NCBI GenBank assembly: GCA_002482715.1
Contig: DLGN01000089.1
Coordinates: forward strand, 1-16,103
DNA length: 16,103 bases
Direction of reading: 5' to 3'
Source: Oxalobacteraceae bacterium UBA7693
GTDB taxonomy: Bacteria > Pseudomonadota > Gammaproteobacteria > Burkholderiales > Burkholderiaceae_D
Shown: positions 14,759 through 16,103 of the stretch, piece by piece
Layout: each line of letters opens with the position of its first letter
Position numbering within the stretch: position 1 is the stretch's first letter
Made by a program: the position numbers and the translations under genes
Notes under the pieces: model-generated
What the model was told of the DNA's origin: nothing
Databases searched by the model: none
Seen by the model: the letters and a program-made list of their open reading frames with translations, nothing else

Positions 14759-15823
14759 TTAGTTGAGGAAATTGAAGGTATTAATCGTGGGATCAAATTT
14801 TTCTTGATTACTGTCAATGATAGCCGCAGCCTCGTTTAAGTAGTGTGCTTTCAGTTTTATGTCGCCTTTCAATGCAGCGATATTGGAACGTTTGAGTAGT
14901 AGGCGTTTCTGATCGGCTGGATCTTGCTTGTGCTCTTGTTGTGAAGCCTCGTTTAATAGAATTTCAGCCTCTTGAAGTTTTCCTTGCCGAATTAGAATTT
15001 CGCTTTTATCGATCATCAAGTCCATAGGACGACAGAAGTCTGCCCACGGCTTGTCTAGTCGTATAATTTTTGGCACTTCGGCTGTTTTGATAGACATTGA
15101 TTGTCGTCTTTCGCGCTCAGCTTGATCGAGGATGGATAAGGCAAGATCTAGTTGATTCAAACGGACATAAGCGGCAGCGACTCTCCTCGCTTTGGCGTAA
15201 GGTCCAGTCAACTGAGGCCCAATTGGCCATACGATGACTGGAGAATTCTCCTTAAAATTAAGTGAGCTGATGATTTTTGCTAACTCAATCTCCAAGGCCG
15301 ACCATTGCGATAATCCAATCAGTGCTGATGCTCTTGCAATCGAGATTTCTAGTTTAAATTCCCTAACTTGATTGATACTGGACGTCGATTTTTCTGCATT
15401 ATCAAATGCCTGCAAAGCGAGTTCGTAAGAATTGCGGCTTAGATAAAGTAGCCCGCGATCATATTCGATCACAGGAGTCAGGCTAGGATTGTTAGACGGT
15501 GCAAGGGCTTTGCGTTCAATTTCTAGTTGCTCTACTATTTGCAGTAGCCGCTCTGCGTCTGCTAAATCGCCAGCCATGTGTGCCATTTTCGCCAGAAAAA
15601 AATATTGGAGTAAATATTCATCAAAGCGTCTTTGATTTGTTGGTTTCGTCAGCGTTTGAAAATGTTGTTCGATAGGTTTCCAGCATTGCGATGAACCTAT
15701 TTTTTTCTCACATGCGATCCAAGAATTTCGAGCCGATGTTTCATCAGCAATCGACGGACAAGCCTGCGTCAGCATGCAAAGAAAAGAGAAAGAAAAAGAA
15801 AAAGTCGCTGCTTTAAAGTTCAT
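14759..15823 (-). CDS. Secreted TPR-like helical protein of unknown function
   Basis: 354 aa with a signal peptide (FSFSFSFLCMLTQAC then PSIADE). Cys22 follows LTQA, so a lipoprotein signal is possible but the lipobox is imperfect; ordinary cleavage after IADE-type sequence is the alternative. The mature part is a series of helix pairs with TPR character: LAKMAHMAGDLADAERLLQI, LYLSRNSYELALQAFDNAEK, AAYVRLNQLDLALSILDQAE, LIRQGKLQEAEILLNEASQQ and a last IAALKGDIKLKAHYLNEAAA. TPR proteins usually mediate protein contacts; no partner is named. It lies 6 bases downstream of the transposase remnant and 30 bases before the metallo-beta-lactamase gene, so its promoter must sit inside or beyond the transposase sequence. 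Confidence 0.7.
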   Translation of the reverse strand: MNFKAATFSFSFSFLCMLTQACPSIADETSARNSWIACEKKIGSSQCWKPIEQHFQTLTKPTNQRRFDEYLLQYFFLAKMAHMAGDLADAERLLQIVEQLEIERKALAPSNNPSLTPVIEYDRGLLYLSRNSYELALQAFDNAEKSTSSINQVREFKLEISIARASALIGLSQWSALEIELAKIISSLNFKENSPVIVWPIGPQLTGPYAKARRVAAAYVRLNQLDLALSILDQAERERRQSMSIKTAEVPKIIRLDKPWADFCRPMDLMIDKSEILIRQGKLQEAEILLNEASQQEHKQDPADQKRLLLKRSNIAALKGDIKLKAHYLNEAAAIIDSNQEKFDPTINTFNFLN

Positions 15824-15829
15824 GGGATC

Positions 15830-16030
15830 TCAATCATCATAATCCGGCAAGTCGCCTTTACTACTAGTCCAGTTTTCTGGATACAAACCGTTTTGAACTA
15901 ATGAATGAAAAGTTGAATACGGCCAATCTATCACACGCTGCACTAAGCCATGTTTAAGTGGATTAATGTGAACATAATCCATATGCGCAGAAAAATCACG
16001 TTCATCACTAATCAAATGCTCCCAATAACG
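15830..16030 (-). pseudogene. REP-associated tyrosine transposase (RAYT), C-terminal half
   Basis: The minus-strand reading from 16030 gives RYWEHLISDERDFSAHMDYV, then HINPLKHGLVQRV and DWPYSTFHSLVQNGLYPENW before TGA at 15830. This is the typical C-terminal half of an IS200-like Y1/RAYT transposase, including the YVHINPLKHG region and WPYSTFH. The N-terminal half with the HUH motif and most of the catalytic domain is missing. An ATG at 16069 extends the frame by 13 residues (MPRSPRRTRVADR), but those codons are the antisense of a second transposase fragment, so they are not native. A remnant that cannot move by itself. Confidence 0.75.
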
Positions 16031-16103
16031 CCTGTCAGCAACGCGTGTTCGTCGAGGTGAACGAGGCATTTGGCAGCGACGTTATTGGGAGCATTTGATT
16101 AGT
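16007..16103. repeat. Perfect 24-bp inverted repeat at window end (folded RAYT)
   Basis: Bases 16007-16030 and 16080-16103 are exact reverse complements separated by 49 bases. Both arms encode RYWEHLIS outward from the centre. The right arm ends at the final base, so the true repeat may be longer. It is either a fold-back junction from assembly or amplification, or a real inverted duplication. Confidence 0.85.
16032..16103 (+). pseudogene. RAYT transposase fragment in opposite orientation, cut by window end
   Basis: The plus strand read from 16032 gives LSATRVRRGERGIWQR followed by RYWEHLIS at the last base. This is the typical RAYT stretch just before and into the RYWEH motif. An in-frame TAA lies immediately upstream (16026-16028), so the N-terminal part is absent here also. 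Bases 16080-16103 are the exact reverse complement of 16007-16030, so this is the same gene segment in opposite orientation. Confidence 0.6.

Noticed and set aside
16031..16069. ATG at 16069 as the true start of a 79-aa minus-strand transposase-like protein.
   Set aside because: Its first 13 codons are antisense to a second transposase fragment on the plus strand, so the frame extension is accidental.
1..16103. Possibility of a CRISPR array, toxin-antitoxin pair, prophage or multi-gene defence system.
   Set aside because: No regularly spaced repeats, no small overlapping gene pairs of known type and no phage structural or nuclease/helicase genes were seen.

Overview
The window reads as a chromosomal segment of a betaproteobacterium, most likely Oxalobacteraceae (an Undibacterium-like genome). 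This rests on a base composition in the mid-40s % GC by eye, a subclass B3 metallo-beta-lactamase of the kind seen in that family, and the overall flavour of the proteins. It is an inference without a search. There is no rRNA, tRNA, CRISPR array or prophage. Nearly all genes are housekeeping or accessory single-function units.

Left part (1-5115). The last codons of a rightward gene (2-70) converge on a secreted PHB-depolymerase/LpqC-like esterase (75-1010, minus). Upstream of it on the minus strand is a two-component system: an OmpR-type response regulator (2342-3040, TTG start) and an overlapping histidine kinase (1102-2361). A 311-base regulatory gap with two large inverted repeats separates the regulator from a divergent secreted class C beta-lactamase-like serine hydrolase with a DUF3471 tail (3352-5067). 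A REP-like palindrome follows that gene.

Middle part (5150-10129). All genes but the last are on the minus strand: a PaeA/YtfL-type CNNM-CBS-CorC membrane protein, a small cytoplasmic protein of unknown function, a secreted M28 metallopeptidase, and a four-helix membrane protein of unknown function with a clear intrinsic terminator. A non-coding gap holding a perfect 18-bp hairpin follows. The next gene, on the plus strand, encodes a secreted protein of unknown function that appears to be broken by a one-base frameshift at a run of six C.

Right part (10130-16103). Genes in order are a YaeI-like metallophosphoesterase, a secreted orphan protein, and a DUF2007 protein with one membrane helix and a periodic series of calcium-loop-like Asp motifs (all minus). 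A TauE/SafE-type permease (plus) converges on a subclass B3 metallo-beta-lactamase, which follows a secreted TPR-like helical protein on the minus strand. The window ends in a REP-associated tyrosine transposase (RAYT) remnant that is folded back on itself. A perfect 24-bp inverted repeat with 49 bases between the arms reaches exactly to the last base, and both arms encode the same transposase motif in opposite directions.

How they fit together: the window is rich in secreted hydrolases (esterase, serine beta-lactamase-like, M28 peptidase, MBL) beside one sensor system. The sensor/serine hydrolase pair is the only arrangement that suggests direct regulation. No complete new multi-gene system is evident. 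The most unusual items are the folded RAYT end, the DUF2007/Asp-repeat membrane protein, the frameshifted secreted protein and the strong hairpins without U-tracts.
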